Shown: piece by piece, positions 49,752 through 58,073 of the stretch
Numbering within the stretch: the first letter of the stretch is position 1
How the letters are laid out: every line of letters starts with the position of its first letter
Source: JBBQFI01 sp038237805
GTDB lineage: Bacteria; Verrucomicrobiota; Verrucomicrobiia; Chthoniobacterales; UBA10450
Direction: 5' to 3'
Assembly: GCA_038237805.1 (NCBI GenBank)
Contig: JBBRYI010000007.1
Span: forward strand, 124,001 to 188,000
DNA length: 64,000 nucleotides
Position numbers and translations under genes: made by a program
The notes under the pieces: generated by a model
The model's input: only the letters and a program-made list of their open reading frames with translations
The model's database searches: none
Told to the model about the DNA's origin: nothing

Positions 49752-50336
49752 GTGGCAACAAAGTTGTTGCTGGCGTCCGCGTCCCCACGCCGCCACGCGT
49801 TACTCGCCGCGGCAGGATTCGAGTTCACGAGCGTTCGAGCGCCAGTGGCAGAGAGATTCGATCCCAATCTCACTTTATGTGAACTCACGGTATGTAACGC
49901 ATCGCGCAAAGGAATCTCTGTTGCGCGTCTTCATCGAGGACAAGTGATCCTTGCGGCAGATACGTTGATCGCGATTGAGGATCAGATCATCGGCAAGCCA
50001 GCCGGCATGAAGGAGGCTGGTGAGATTCTGCGTCGCTTAAGTGGTCGCACTCACCAAGTTTGTACTGCAGTGTTTATTTGCCTGATCGAGAAAACACGAA
50101 TGCTGACCTTTTGTGAAATCTCAAGCGTGCGGTTCCGAAACCTAACAAGTAATACCATCAAAGCGTACCTCGCAAAAATAGACCCTTTGGATAAAGCAGG
50201 GGCTTATGCCGCCCAGGGCGTCGGGTCCGAGATCATTGAAGAAATCGACGGATCTTTTACTAATGTCGTCGGATTGCCGATGGAACGAACAGCGGCCGAA
50301 TTGCAACGCTTTGGTATCGAACCGCACCAGGTCTAG
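49752..50336 (+). CDS. maf: Maf-family nucleoside triphosphate pyrophosphatase
   Basis: House-cleaning NTP pyrophosphatase acting on modified or canonical pyrimidine nucleotides, 194 aa with GTG start. Signature motifs are LLASASPRRHALLAAAGF, ILAADTLIAIEDQIIGKP (catalytic Asp) and YAAQGVGSEIIEEIDGSFTNVVGLP. A TAGGAG ribosome site lies 12 bases upstream. Convergent and slightly overlapping with the DUF2127-like gene. Confidence 0.92.
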   Translation: MATKLLLASASPRRHALLAAAGFEFTSVRAPVAERFDPNLTLCELTVCNASRKGISVARLHRGQVILAADTLIAIEDQIIGKPAGMKEAGEILRRLSGRTHQVCTAVFICLIEKTRMLTFCEISSVRFRNLTSNTIKAYLAKIDPLDKAGAYAAQGVGSEIIEEIDGSFTNVVGLPMERTAAELQRFGIEPHQV

Positions 50337-50896
50337 CCGAGGCGCGCCGTTTCGGGTTGCGACGAAATAAGCCGCCGCTTCTGAGCATCGCGCCGCAGGA
50401 TGCGATACAAGAACAAAACAATAAAACAATTCACGACCAGGATGGTAATCGCAGTCACGCTTGGCCGATGCCAGACGTGGCGGACTTCCAGCGGGATCAA
50501 TGCGCCGGTTGCGAAAACCATCAGGAATTCGGCCCAGCGCTTTTGGAAATAAACGCCGAAGCCTTCCGTAAACAGAATTGCCGTATAAAAAAAAGCCAGC
50601 AATGCCGTCGCGCGCAGCGCTCCTTCCGCGAGCACGTCCTGCAATTTATTGAGCAGATACAAAACGGCGCGGCTGTGATGGAGCAGCAGTTCTTCATCCG
50701 CCCAGTCGGAGATTTGTTCCAACCAGAGCGTCCGGCTGTTCAAGAAGAAAAGAGAAAAGCCGAGCGCGAGCAGAAGAACGCCCTGCAGAATTTTAAAGAT
50801 GGCAATTAGCTTGAGAAAGCGGACGCGTTTTGGTGTCCGCAAAATTACGGGGACGTGCGGCGTCTCCGCGATCGGCAATTCCTGAACAGAGTTCAT
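50333..50896 (-). CDS. DUF2127-like membrane protein
   Basis: 187 aa from ATG 50896 with four hydrophobic segments (IFKILQGVLLLALGFSLFFL, ATALLAFFYTAILF, EFLMVFATGALIPLEV, TAITILVVNCFIVLFLYRIL) and a short cytosolic tail. The helix-spacing and the EGFGVYFQKRWAE loop match DUF2127. Its start overlaps the stop of the VOC gene by four bases. Role unknown. Confidence 0.8.
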   Translation of the reverse strand: MNSVQELPIAETPHVPVILRTPKRVRFLKLIAIFKILQGVLLLALGFSLFFLNSRTLWLEQISDWADEELLLHHSRAVLYLLNKLQDVLAEGALRATALLAFFYTAILFTEGFGVYFQKRWAEFLMVFATGALIPLEVRHVWHRPSVTAITILVVNCFIVLFLYRILRRDAQKRRLISSQPETARLG

Positions 50897-51297
50897 TCGG
50901 GCGTAAGCGCACTTTGCCGGCAGCACACTTCCAGTTTGTTCCCATCGGGATCTTCGAAAAATAATGCGTAATAACCGGCGCTATATTCCGGCCAGACTTG
51001 CGGTCCCTCGAGATTGCGTCCCCCCGCTTTGCGCACAACGTCCATCATGCGATTTACCTCATCACGGGTGTCGGCCCAGAAGGCGATGCGAGTTTCGTTA
51101 GGCCGATGATTCTTATCTTCGGTGAAACCAAAAAATTCGGTCGGCACGTCATCCGTCTCCGCATAAAACGTGCCCCATTGCTCGTCGGAACTTTCACGCG
51201 TAAATCCGAGCGCCGGCAAAATCTTTTCGTAAAATTTTTGCGCGCTCGCGCGGTCCTTTACCCGCAGGTCGATATGATCGAATCGTCTCCGCTTCAT
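50893..51297 (-). CDS. VOC/glyoxalase-superfamily protein
   Basis: 134 aa from ATG 51297 with the paired beta-alpha-beta3 modules of the VOC fold. Metal-ligand-like residues are at FDHIDLRV (His) and DGNKLEVCC (Glu). Could be a lactoylglutathione lyase, extradiol enzyme or resistance protein; not resolvable. Both ends overlap neighbours by four bases (DUF3052 upstream, DUF2127 downstream), forming a tight trio. One TCGTTAGG copy. Confidence 0.85.
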   Translation of the reverse strand: MKRRRFDHIDLRVKDRASAQKFYEKILPALGFTRESSDEQWGTFYAETDDVPTEFFGFTEDKNHRPNETRIAFWADTRDEVNRMMDVVRKAGGRNLEGPQVWPEYSAGYYALFFEDPDGNKLEVCCRQSALTPE

Positions 51298-51707
51298 TTT
51301 TTTTGTCTTCGTTCCCGTCGAATCATTAATTTCAATCCCGACCACGTTTCATCGACTGCGCAAACTTTTACGTCAACCAAACCGAGCGGCAACGCAACCG
51401 CGCGGATAACATCTTCGGTTACATCGGTCTCCACGCGCGCCGACTTTTTTGGCCACGAAATCCAAATTGTGCCGTCAGGAGCGAGTTTCTGTTGCAAACG
51501 CGGCAGCTCTTTTTCCAAATCGCTTCGACGTTTCACGAAGAAGTGGATAAATTGCGCGCCAACGTGTGGCTTATTTGAAAACTCGACAGCGTCGGGGAGC
51601 TTATCCAACAACTTCCGATAATTTTCCGGAACGCCAATCGCAATGACGCGCATTCCTTCTTTAATCCCGAGCTTCTGCGGAAGTGAAGTTCCCGAATAAC
51701 CAGCCAT
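51294..51707 (-). CDS. DUF3052-family protein
   Basis: 137 aa from ATG 51707: MAGYSGTSLPQKLGIKEGM, then a compact alpha/beta domain (AIGVPENYRKLLDKLP, GTIWISWPKKSARVETDVTEDVI, GLVDVKVCAVDETWSGLKLMIRR). This is the DUF3052 pattern; function unknown. Its start codon overlaps that of the divergent HlyD gene inside a CCATGG palindrome. Confidence 0.85.
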   Translation of the reverse strand: MAGYSGTSLPQKLGIKEGMRVIAIGVPENYRKLLDKLPDAVEFSNKPHVGAQFIHFFVKRRSDLEKELPRLQQKLAPDGTIWISWPKKSARVETDVTEDVIRAVALPLGLVDVKVCAVDETWSGLKLMIRRERRQKK

Positions 51708-52587
51708 GGTGAAGTTTTCTTTTAATTGTCGTTCGTGGAATTGCAAACTGCTGCGCGCATTTGCGCTGGCTCTTTTGTGTTTCGCTTTTGCAACTTGCCA
51801 AAGGCGTGACGACACCGTGTCCGGTACAATCGAGGTGGATGAGGTGCACGTCGGACCGCGCATGGCTGGCCGAGTCGAGAAAATTCTGGCACAGGAGGGC
51901 GACAAGCTTAAAGGCGGAGAGGTTTTGGTGGAATTGGACGCGGCCGAACTTAAAGCGCGGCGCGATCTTGCCGTCGCGCAGATCGACACCGCGATTCACG
52001 ATGCCGATTCGCAAGCGGCACAATTGGAATTTTTACGTGATGACGCGAAGCGTCAGCAGGAGTTGCTGAAACGGAAAGTTGTTTCGCCCACTGACGCTCA
52101 ACGCGCGGTAAGTTCTGCCATTGCGCAGGAGAAGATTGTAGAGGGGGCGCGAACACGCGTCATCCAGGCACGTGCGCAGCTCGCCGACATCGATGCGCAA
52201 CTGGCCGAGATGCAAGTGAAAGCGCCAACTGACTCGGTTCTTGAGATCCTTACGGTCAAAGTAGGGGATGTGTTGCCGGCCAATCGTGAAGTCGCCACTT
52301 TGCTTCTGCCGCAACATTTATGGGTGCGCGTATTTGTTCCGGAGCCGTGGCTCGGTCTTATCAAGGTAGGAGATCCGGTTCGCATCCGAGTTGATTCGTT
52401 TCCCGGCCAGGATTTTCCCGGGACCGTGGAGCAGGTGAATCGCCAGGCCGAGTTCACACCGCGTAACGTGCAAACCGTCGAAGACAGAATTCGTCAGGTT
52501 TTTGGAGTGAAGATTCGATTGCCCAATAATGAAGACAAGTTGCGCGCAGGGATGGCGGCGGACGCATACTTTCCGAATGTGAAATGA
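51706..52587 (+). CDS. HlyD-family efflux periplasmic adaptor
   Basis: 293 aa. N-terminal hydrophobic segment (LLRAFALALLCFAFATC), possibly a lipoprotein signal. The biotinyl-lipoyl fold is split around a coiled-coil hairpin (DEVHVGPRMAGRVEKILAQEGDKLKGG, then long Ala/Gln/Arg-rich helices 75-150), then a beta-barrel (FVPEPWLGLIKVGDPVRIRV). It pairs with the ABC ATPase and permease downstream, as in YbhG-YbhF-YbhS. The start is not certain: ATG 51706 overlaps the divergent DUF3052 start. Confidence 0.88.
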   Translation: MVKFSFNCRSWNCKLLRAFALALLCFAFATCQRRDDTVSGTIEVDEVHVGPRMAGRVEKILAQEGDKLKGGEVLVELDAAELKARRDLAVAQIDTAIHDADSQAAQLEFLRDDAKRQQELLKRKVVSPTDAQRAVSSAIAQEKIVEGARTRVIQARAQLADIDAQLAEMQVKAPTDSVLEILTVKVGDVLPANREVATLLLPQHLWVRVFVPEPWLGLIKVGDPVRIRVDSFPGQDFPGTVEQVNRQAEFTPRNVQTVEDRIRQVFGVKIRLPNNEDKLRAGMAADAYFPNVK

Positions 52588-52611
52588 ATTTGAAAACCAG
52601 GAATCCACGAA

Positions 52612-52665
52612 ACATTGTCATTTCGAGCAATGGAGAACTTCGCGTACCTTTGGTGACGTAACTCT
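52612..52665. repeat. Possible degraded GTCATT-type repeat
   Basis: Begins TTGTCATTTCGAGCAATGG and ends near TTGGTGACGTAAC in the 147-base gap between the adaptor and ATPase genes. The left end resembles the dnaE2 and intergenic elements, but the right end does not match well. Confidence 0.35.
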
Positions 52666-52734
52666 CTAGTTTACTCATAATTACAGTGCTCTTTTCTGAG
52701 CTTCCTGGTTTCCTGGGTTCCAGATTTTTCTTTT

Positions 52735-53697
52735 ATGTCTGACGCGATGATAGAATGCGATGGCCTAACGAAACGCTTCGGGACATTCACCGCTGTGGAT
52801 CATGTTTCGTTTTCTGTCGGCAAAGGTTCCATCTTCGGCTTTCTCGGTCCAAACGGTTCCGGAAAATCGACCGTTATTCGCATGCTTTGCGGAATTCTCG
52901 AACCGTCTGAAGGCACCGCGCGCATCGGCGGCCGCGACATCATTCGTGAAGGGGAAGAGATCAAAGAGATGATCGGTTACATGTCGCAAAAGTTCTCGCT
53001 TTACGACGAGCTAACCGCGAACGAAAACCTGATTTTCGCCGGCAAACTTTACGGTATGCGCGGTCGAGAGCTGACTCAGCGACGGGATGAATTGATCGCC
53101 TTGACCCATCTCGAGCCGTACTTGAATAAACGCGCGTCGTTGCTCTCGGGCGGATGGCGGCAGCGCCTGGCCATGGCTTGTTCCTTAATGCACAAGCCAA
53201 CGGTTCTGTTTCTCGATGAACCCACGGCAGGCATCGATCCGGTCGCACGGCGCGAACTGTGGGATTTGCTTTTTGAATTCGCCGGTCAGGGCATGACGCT
53301 TTTCGTTACGACTCATTACATGGATGAAGCGGAGCGTTGCGATCATGTCGGTTACATTTATATGTCGAAGCTGATCGTTTACGGGGAGCCGGATGAATTG
53401 AAGAAAATGCCGGAAGTGAATCCCCCGGGAACGCGCCGACTCGATGTAACTTGCGACCACGTCACGACGGCAATGCAGGCCGTTCGCCAGATGCCAGGTT
53501 TGCGCAGCGCTACCGTATTTGGCCAATCGATGCACCTGCTTGTCGATCAAAACGTGTCGTCGGAACAAATCGAAGAAAAGTTGCGGAGCGTCGGAATCAG
53601 TCACGCTGAGATTCGCGAGATTGGTCCGTCATTGGAAGATGTATTTGTGACGCTCTCCGCTAAGCACGCGAATGAAAACCAGCAGCAGGCGGCCTGA
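52735..53697 (+). CDS. ABC transporter ATP-binding protein (YbhF-type)
   Basis: 320 aa, one nucleotide-binding domain with all motifs intact: Walker A GPNGSGKSTVIRM, Q-loop YMSQKFSLYDELT, signature LLSGGWRQRLAMA, Walker B VLFLDEPTAGIDP, switch His TTHYMDEAERC. The C-terminal tail (RLDVTCDHVTTAMQAVRQM) is of the drug-export type. The permease gene starts immediately after its stop. One TCGTTAGG copy near the start. Confidence 0.92.
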   Translation: MSDAMIECDGLTKRFGTFTAVDHVSFSVGKGSIFGFLGPNGSGKSTVIRMLCGILEPSEGTARIGGRDIIREGEEIKEMIGYMSQKFSLYDELTANENLIFAGKLYGMRGRELTQRRDELIALTHLEPYLNKRASLLSGGWRQRLAMACSLMHKPTVLFLDEPTAGIDPVARRELWDLLFEFAGQGMTLFVTTHYMDEAERCDHVGYIYMSKLIVYGEPDELKKMPEVNPPGTRRLDVTCDHVTTAMQAVRQMPGLRSATVFGQSMHLLVDQNVSSEQIEEKLRSVGISHAEIREIGPSLEDVFVTLSAKHANENQQQAA

Positions 53698-54822
53698 ATG
53701 AAACGCGTCCCTTTCCGCGGTCTCAGTGCAATTCTCTTCAAGGAATTCATCGTCGTCTGGCGCGATCCGATGACGTTGTTCTTCATGTTTTTTCCTCCAC
53801 TGGTGGAGATGATCGCATTTGGTTATGCACTCGATACCGACGTGAAGCACATGGCGATGATCGTTTTGAATGAGGACCGCACCGTCGAAAGCCGGCAGTT
53901 AGTCGATCGCTTCGTTAACACGGAAACATTTCGGATTGTAGGCGAAGTCCAGAACGTCGACGCGATGGCGAGTGAGATTCGAAAGGGAAATGCGTACGTC
54001 GGTTTACAGATTCCACCGCACTTCACCCGCGATCTTCGCGCCGGCTTCCCCGCGCACGCGCAATTGCTGGTCGATGGTTCGAATTCAACAACGGCATTGC
54101 AAGCGCTGAACACGGCGCTTGCTCTCGCTCTGACGCAATCGCTCGAGGCCATGATGCGCGAAACCGGTCGGCGCGCTCCGCCCATCGAGATCCGTCCGCA
54201 AATGCTCTACAACCCGACCATGCGCAGCCCGAACTTTTACATTCCGGGTGTGATCGGGATTGTTCTGCAAATCGGAACTACGTTCGCCACCGCAATGGCG
54301 GTGGTGCGCGAACGCGAAAAAGGAACGTTGGAACAATTGTTAGTCAGCCCGCTCAGTCGCTGGGGCCTCATGCTCGGGAAGCTCATTCCCTACCTGTGTA
54401 TCGGTATGACAATGGCGCTCCTTCTTTTCATCATCATGCGCTTTCTCTTTCACGTGCCGATCGCCGGTAACGTGTTCGCCATGTTCTTCTCTTCTTTCGT
54501 TTACGTCTTTGCGTTGCTCAGTCTCGGTCTGCTCGTCGCCACGAAAGCGGAGAACCAAATGCAAGCGCTGCAAATGTCGATGGTCTTCATGCTGCCAAGC
54601 GTTTTCTTTTCCGGTTTCATTTTTCCGCGCGAAACAATGCCGTGGATTTTCTCGTTCATCGGCTCGCTCATGCCCGCGACTTATTTCATCACTCTCATGC
54701 GCGCGATCATCCTGCGCGGCGCAAGCTTTCTCGAATATTGGCCGCATCTCGCCATCCTCATCGTCATGTCGATCACGCTTTTCGTTCTCTGCGCGCTCCG
54801 ATTCCGCAAGAAAATCGGCTGA
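53698..54822 (+). CDS. ABC-2 type permease (YbhS/YbhR-like)
   Basis: 374 aa. A first membrane helix near residue 25 (TLFFMFFPPLVEMIAFGYAL), a large extracytoplasmic domain, then five helices (IPGVIGIVLQIGTTFATAMAV, LIPYLCIGMTMALLLFIIM, NVFAMFFSSFVYVFALLSLG, QMSMVFMLPSVFFSGFIFP, HLAILIVMSITLFVLCALR). Contains the REREKGTLEQLLVSPLS coupling-helix motif. Only one permease is present, so it may act as a homodimer with the preceding ATPase. Confidence 0.9.
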   Translation: MKRVPFRGLSAILFKEFIVVWRDPMTLFFMFFPPLVEMIAFGYALDTDVKHMAMIVLNEDRTVESRQLVDRFVNTETFRIVGEVQNVDAMASEIRKGNAYVGLQIPPHFTRDLRAGFPAHAQLLVDGSNSTTALQALNTALALALTQSLEAMMRETGRRAPPIEIRPQMLYNPTMRSPNFYIPGVIGIVLQIGTTFATAMAVVREREKGTLEQLLVSPLSRWGLMLGKLIPYLCIGMTMALLLFIIMRFLFHVPIAGNVFAMFFSSFVYVFALLSLGLLVATKAENQMQALQMSMVFMLPSVFFSGFIFPRETMPWIFSFIGSLMPATYFITLMRAIILRGASFLEYWPHLAILIVMSITLFVLCALRFRKKIG

Positions 54823-55842
54823 TTGCAAACAACTGTTTCGATTTGGCGACGTGTATGGCTCACCATTGGTCGGGTTGCGATTGGCATCATCGCGATCGTT
54901 TTTCTAATCTGGTGGATCGGAATTAGGATGCCGGGAAAAAACGCATCGAGTGCGGCGCTGGTCTCCGATTCGGATCGCATCCTGCGCGATGAATTAAAGG
55001 CGAACGTCCAGGAACTGTCTGGAAATATCGGTGAGCGAAATCTGTCGCGTTATCGGCAGCTCAATGAGGCGGCCGAATTTATCGAGAAATCATTTCGACA
55101 GGCTGGACTGCAGCCGCGCCGCGACAGTTATGAAGTTAATGGCTTGGCCTCTCACAACATCGAAGTTGAAATTCGTGGCACTTCTCCCGAGATCGTTCTT
55201 GTGGGTGCCCACTACGATTCCGTTTTCGGCGCACCGGGAGCGAACGATAATGGCAGCGGCGTCGCCGCGTTGCTGGCGCTGGCTCGCCGCTCCGCCGGGA
55301 AACAAACTCATCAGACTCTGCGCTTCGTTGCGTTTGTGAATGAAGAGCCGCCGTATTTTCAAACGCCACAGATGGGGAGCTTCGTTTACGCTGCACGGTG
55401 CAAACTTCGCGGCGATCGCATCGCGGCCATGATCAGCTTGGAGACGATCGGCTATTTTTCAGATGCGCCGCGATCGCAAACTTATCCAGTGGCCGCTCTC
55501 GGCGCGTTTTATCCGAGAATCGGAAACTTCATTGGCATCGTTGGCGATGTCCGTTCGCGCTGGCTCGTTAGGCGCGCGATCGCAGAATTCCGCAAGGACG
55601 GAAAAATTCCAACCCAAGGTGCTGCCCTCCCTTCATTCATCGCCGGCATCGGTTGGTCCGACCAATGGTCATTCTGGCAACATGGTTATCCAGGAATTAT
55701 GATCACCGATACCGCGCCTTTCCGCTATCCCCACTACCACGAGGCCACGGACACGCCCGACAAACTTGATTATGATCGCTACGCTCTCGTCGTCAGCAGC
55801 GCTGGAAAATTGATCGAATCGCTGGCCGCAAAAGTGCGATGA
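54823..55842 (+). CDS. Membrane-anchored M28 peptidase
   Basis: 339 aa, apparently starting at TTG immediately after the permease stop. N-terminal anchor helix (VWLTIGRVAIGIIAIVFLIWWIGI), then a zinc peptidase domain: LVGAHYDSVFGAPGANDNGSGVAALL (His and bridging Asp), FVNEEPPYF (catalytic Glu pair) and HYHEATDTPDKLDYDR (terminal His). Active site faces outward. Contiguous with the ABC exporter, so perhaps processes an exported peptide. One TCGTTAGG copy. Confidence 0.82.
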   Translation: MQTTVSIWRRVWLTIGRVAIGIIAIVFLIWWIGIRMPGKNASSAALVSDSDRILRDELKANVQELSGNIGERNLSRYRQLNEAAEFIEKSFRQAGLQPRRDSYEVNGLASHNIEVEIRGTSPEIVLVGAHYDSVFGAPGANDNGSGVAALLALARRSAGKQTHQTLRFVAFVNEEPPYFQTPQMGSFVYAARCKLRGDRIAAMISLETIGYFSDAPRSQTYPVAALGAFYPRIGNFIGIVGDVRSRWLVRRAIAEFRKDGKIPTQGAALPSFIAGIGWSDQWSFWQHGYPGIMITDTAPFRYPHYHEATDTPDKLDYDRYALVVSSAGKLIESLAAKVR

Positions 55843-55852
55843 AGCGCTGATT

Positions 55853-56686
55853 TCAATTAATGGTTCTCGGCAACAACCAATCGAGAGCTTTGTAAAAGTC
55901 CGCGAGTCCGGCGCCTTCGATCGGATTATTGTGATGGGCGCCGCGTAGCGAAATAACACGCTTTTCCCCAGCGTAGGCATCGACCACGAGCCGTTGAAAA
56001 CGCGACGCCACCACTTCGTCTTGTTCAGCCAGCAGAAAAATTCCCGGCGCATGAACCCGTTTGCTATTTGCAATGCTGTCCATGTCTCGAGGTATTTTTA
56101 GAGCAACAGGGCCGGCCAGCAGCCACAAATTCCACCAACCAAATTGACGCAAGATCATTTGCCGGAGCGCTGGAGGATTGTGAAGAATCAATCCTGCGAC
56201 CGAACGATTCGCGGCAACGTGGAGCGCAGGAGCGGTGCCGATGCTTGCGCCGAATAGCACAATGGGACGTTCGCCTGCGACGCTGCGCAACTCATCGAAT
56301 GCTGTCAGCGCGGCCGGGCCGATCCGGTCGAGATGCGCCGGGCCGGTGCTGCCACCGAATCCCGGATAATTCATCCCCCAAATTTCAACCGCACGTCCAT
56401 TCCACGCTTCGACTTCATCCGCTACCCAGCGATCGGCGCGATCCGCGTTTCCATAGAAGCGCAGAACATAAACATCAGCGCGCCCATTTCGCCGTGCGCG
56501 CTGCGACCTTGCCGTCCACAACTCCAACTCGCCCTTTTGAAAAGGTAAACCTTTGCGAACGGCTCCGTGCGTCTCAAGCGGCGCAGTCGTCGGAAACAGG
56601 ATGAGGCGATCGGCCAAACGGCCCGGAAAGATCACAGCCAAATACAACGCAACAAGCAGCAGCAGCAGGATGCGGTTCTTCCGCAT
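55853..56686 (-). CDS. Alpha/beta hydrolase, membrane-anchored
   Basis: 277 aa, N-terminal hydrophobic anchor (ILLLLLVALYLAVIFPG). The nucleophile elbow GASIG (Ser) is at about residue 152, an Asp-bearing loop lies at AEQDEVVAS, and the catalytic-His region is at SLRGAHHNNP. The arrangement resembles BEM46/ABHD13-like serine hydrolases. Convergent with the M28 peptidase. Substrate unknown. Confidence 0.85.
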   Translation of the reverse strand: MRKNRILLLLLVALYLAVIFPGRLADRLILFPTTAPLETHGAVRKGLPFQKGELELWTARSQRARRNGRADVYVLRFYGNADRADRWVADEVEAWNGRAVEIWGMNYPGFGGSTGPAHLDRIGPAALTAFDELRSVAGERPIVLFGASIGTAPALHVAANRSVAGLILHNPPALRQMILRQFGWWNLWLLAGPVALKIPRDMDSIANSKRVHAPGIFLLAEQDEVVASRFQRLVVDAYAGEKRVISLRGAHHNNPIEGAGLADFYKALDWLLPRTIN

Positions 56687-56723
56687 TGTCCTGTTCGCAA
56701 TCGTGGTCGGGCGCGAACGGCTG

Positions 56724-56912
56724 CTAGTCGTTCTCGTCTTTCAACATCGACCTGATCTCCTGGCGCAACTCCGCTGATTCTCTATGTCCATGCGCCGAGA
56801 CCGCGTGCTGCACCGCTGCATCGAGCACTTCCTCTTCCGTGCCGGAAATTTTGAGCGAGCAATTCTTCTCGCTCGGATAATTTCGGCAATCGATGGATTT
56901 TCTTGCCGCCAT
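56724..56912 (-). CDS. DUF1059-family small protein
   Basis: 62 aa matching the DUF1059 pattern: RKSIDCRNYPSEKNCSLKISGTEEEVLDAAVQHAVSAHGH. Two Cys and two His residues are conserved in the family and may bind metal. Located 6 bases after the peroxiredoxin stop on the same strand, so likely co-transcribed with it. Confidence 0.85.
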   Translation of the reverse strand: MAARKSIDCRNYPSEKNCSLKISGTEEEVLDAAVQHAVSAHGHRESAELRQEIRSMLKDEND

Positions 56913-56918
56913 TTTCGG

Positions 56919-57458
56919 TTAGCTGCCTTTCTGCAATTCCGCCAAGGCCTTCATCACATCTTCGCTGTGCGTGGTCGGATCAACTTTCACGAACACCTTC
57001 GCCACTTCGCCTTTTGGATTAATGATGAACGTATTTCGCGCCGCCATCTTCTGCCCTTTGTAATCCATGACGGAGCCGTACTCGCTTGAAACCTTCGCGC
57101 CCGAATCAGCCAGCAGTTTAAAATTCAATCCTTCCTTCGCGCAAAAATCCTTGTGCGATTGCGCGGTATCCACGCTCACGCCGAGGATGACCGCATTGAG
57201 CGGCTCGTATTTCGTCCGGTCGCGCTCGAAGTTCTTCGCCTCCATCGTGCAACCGCCAGTGAAATCTTTCGGATAAAAGTAAAGCACTACCCATTTCCCT
57301 CGATAATCCTTCAAGCTGACCTGGCTGCCGTCGCCAGTCGTTAGGCTAAAATTCGGCGCCGGCTTTCCTGTCGCCGGTTGCGTTTGAGTTTCATTCGCCG
57401 CCATCGCCATGAAGGCACTGGCGCCCAAGAAAATCACTGTCACAAGTTTTTTTTCCAT
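56919..57458 (-). CDS. Exported thiol peroxidase (BCP/PrxQ type)
   Basis: 179 aa from ATG 57458. An N-terminal signal (MEKKLVTVIFLGASAFMAMAA) then a peroxiredoxin domain: peroxidatic Cys in PKDFTGGCTMEAKNF and resolving Cys in HKDFCAKEGLNF. Most BCP proteins are cytoplasmic; the signal implies a periplasmic or membrane-attached version for peroxide detoxification. A GGGAGAGACAAA ribosome-like sequence precedes the ATG; the longer frame to 57533 is rejected. One TCGTTAGG copy near the middle. Confidence 0.88.
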   Translation of the reverse strand: MEKKLVTVIFLGASAFMAMAANETQTQPATGKPAPNFSLTTGDGSQVSLKDYRGKWVVLYFYPKDFTGGCTMEAKNFERDRTKYEPLNAVILGVSVDTAQSHKDFCAKEGLNFKLLADSGAKVSSEYGSVMDYKGQKMAARNTFIINPKGEVAKVFVKVDPTTHSEDVMKALAELQKGS

Positions 57459-57511
57459 TTTGTCTCTCCCAGGTTTGACCTCGAAACTGTCGTCGAACGC
57501 TCCAAGACTAG

Positions 57512-58039
57512 ATGATGAAACAAATTTGGACAATTGGTCATTCCACGCGTCCGATCGACGATTTTATCGCTGCCCTGCGAGCCAATGAAATCAAACTGGT
57601 GGCCGATGTTCGGTTGCTACCTGGATCGAAGCGTTATCCCCAGTTCAACAAGGCGGCGCTGAATGACTCGTTAGGCAAAGCGGGGATTCGCTACGAACAC
57701 TTTCCAAAGTTGGGCGGACGGCGGAAACCAAAACCAGATTCACGCAACAGAGCCTGGCGTAATGAAGCATTCCGCGGCTACGCCGATCATATGGAAACGT
57801 CGGAGTTTCAGAATGGAATCGAGCGGCTTCTGAGTCTCGCGGGTGAAGATTGTCGGGTGGCTCTTATGTGCGCCGAAGCGGTCTGGTGGCACTGCCATCG
57901 CGCGCTCGTGTCGGATTATCTGAAGGCGCGCGGGGTGAACGTAATCCACATTGTCGATGGCAAAAAGACGCAAACGCATCCCTTTACATCCGCAGCGCGA
58001 ATCGTGAACGAGGAGTTAAGTTACGCTTCGCTTCTTTGA
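57512..58039 (+). CDS. DUF488-family protein
   Basis: 175 aa with the DUF488 signature: TIGHSTRPIDDFIAAL, LVADVRLLPGSKRYPQF, and CRVALMCAEAVWWHCHRALVSDYL (Cys/His pair). Function unestablished. Divergent from the peroxiredoxin gene and terminated by the hairpin at 58044. One TCGTTAGG copy. Confidence 0.88.
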   Translation: MMKQIWTIGHSTRPIDDFIAALRANEIKLVADVRLLPGSKRYPQFNKAALNDSLGKAGIRYEHFPKLGGRRKPKPDSRNRAWRNEAFRGYADHMETSEFQNGIERLLSLAGEDCRVALMCAEAVWWHCHRALVSDYLKARGVNVIHIVDGKKTQTHPFTSAARIVNEELSYASLL

Positions 58040-58043
58040 TCGA

Positions 58044-58068
58044 TAGCGACGGTCAGAGACCGCCGCTA
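58044..58068. repeat. Hairpin between convergent genes
   Basis: Stem TAGCGACGGTC / GACCGCCGCTA (one mismatch) with a 3-base loop, in the 34-base gap between DUF488 and the ACAD gene. No strong T run on either side; could be a bidirectional terminator or a REP-like element. Confidence 0.6.
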
Positions 58069-58073
58069 CAGAA

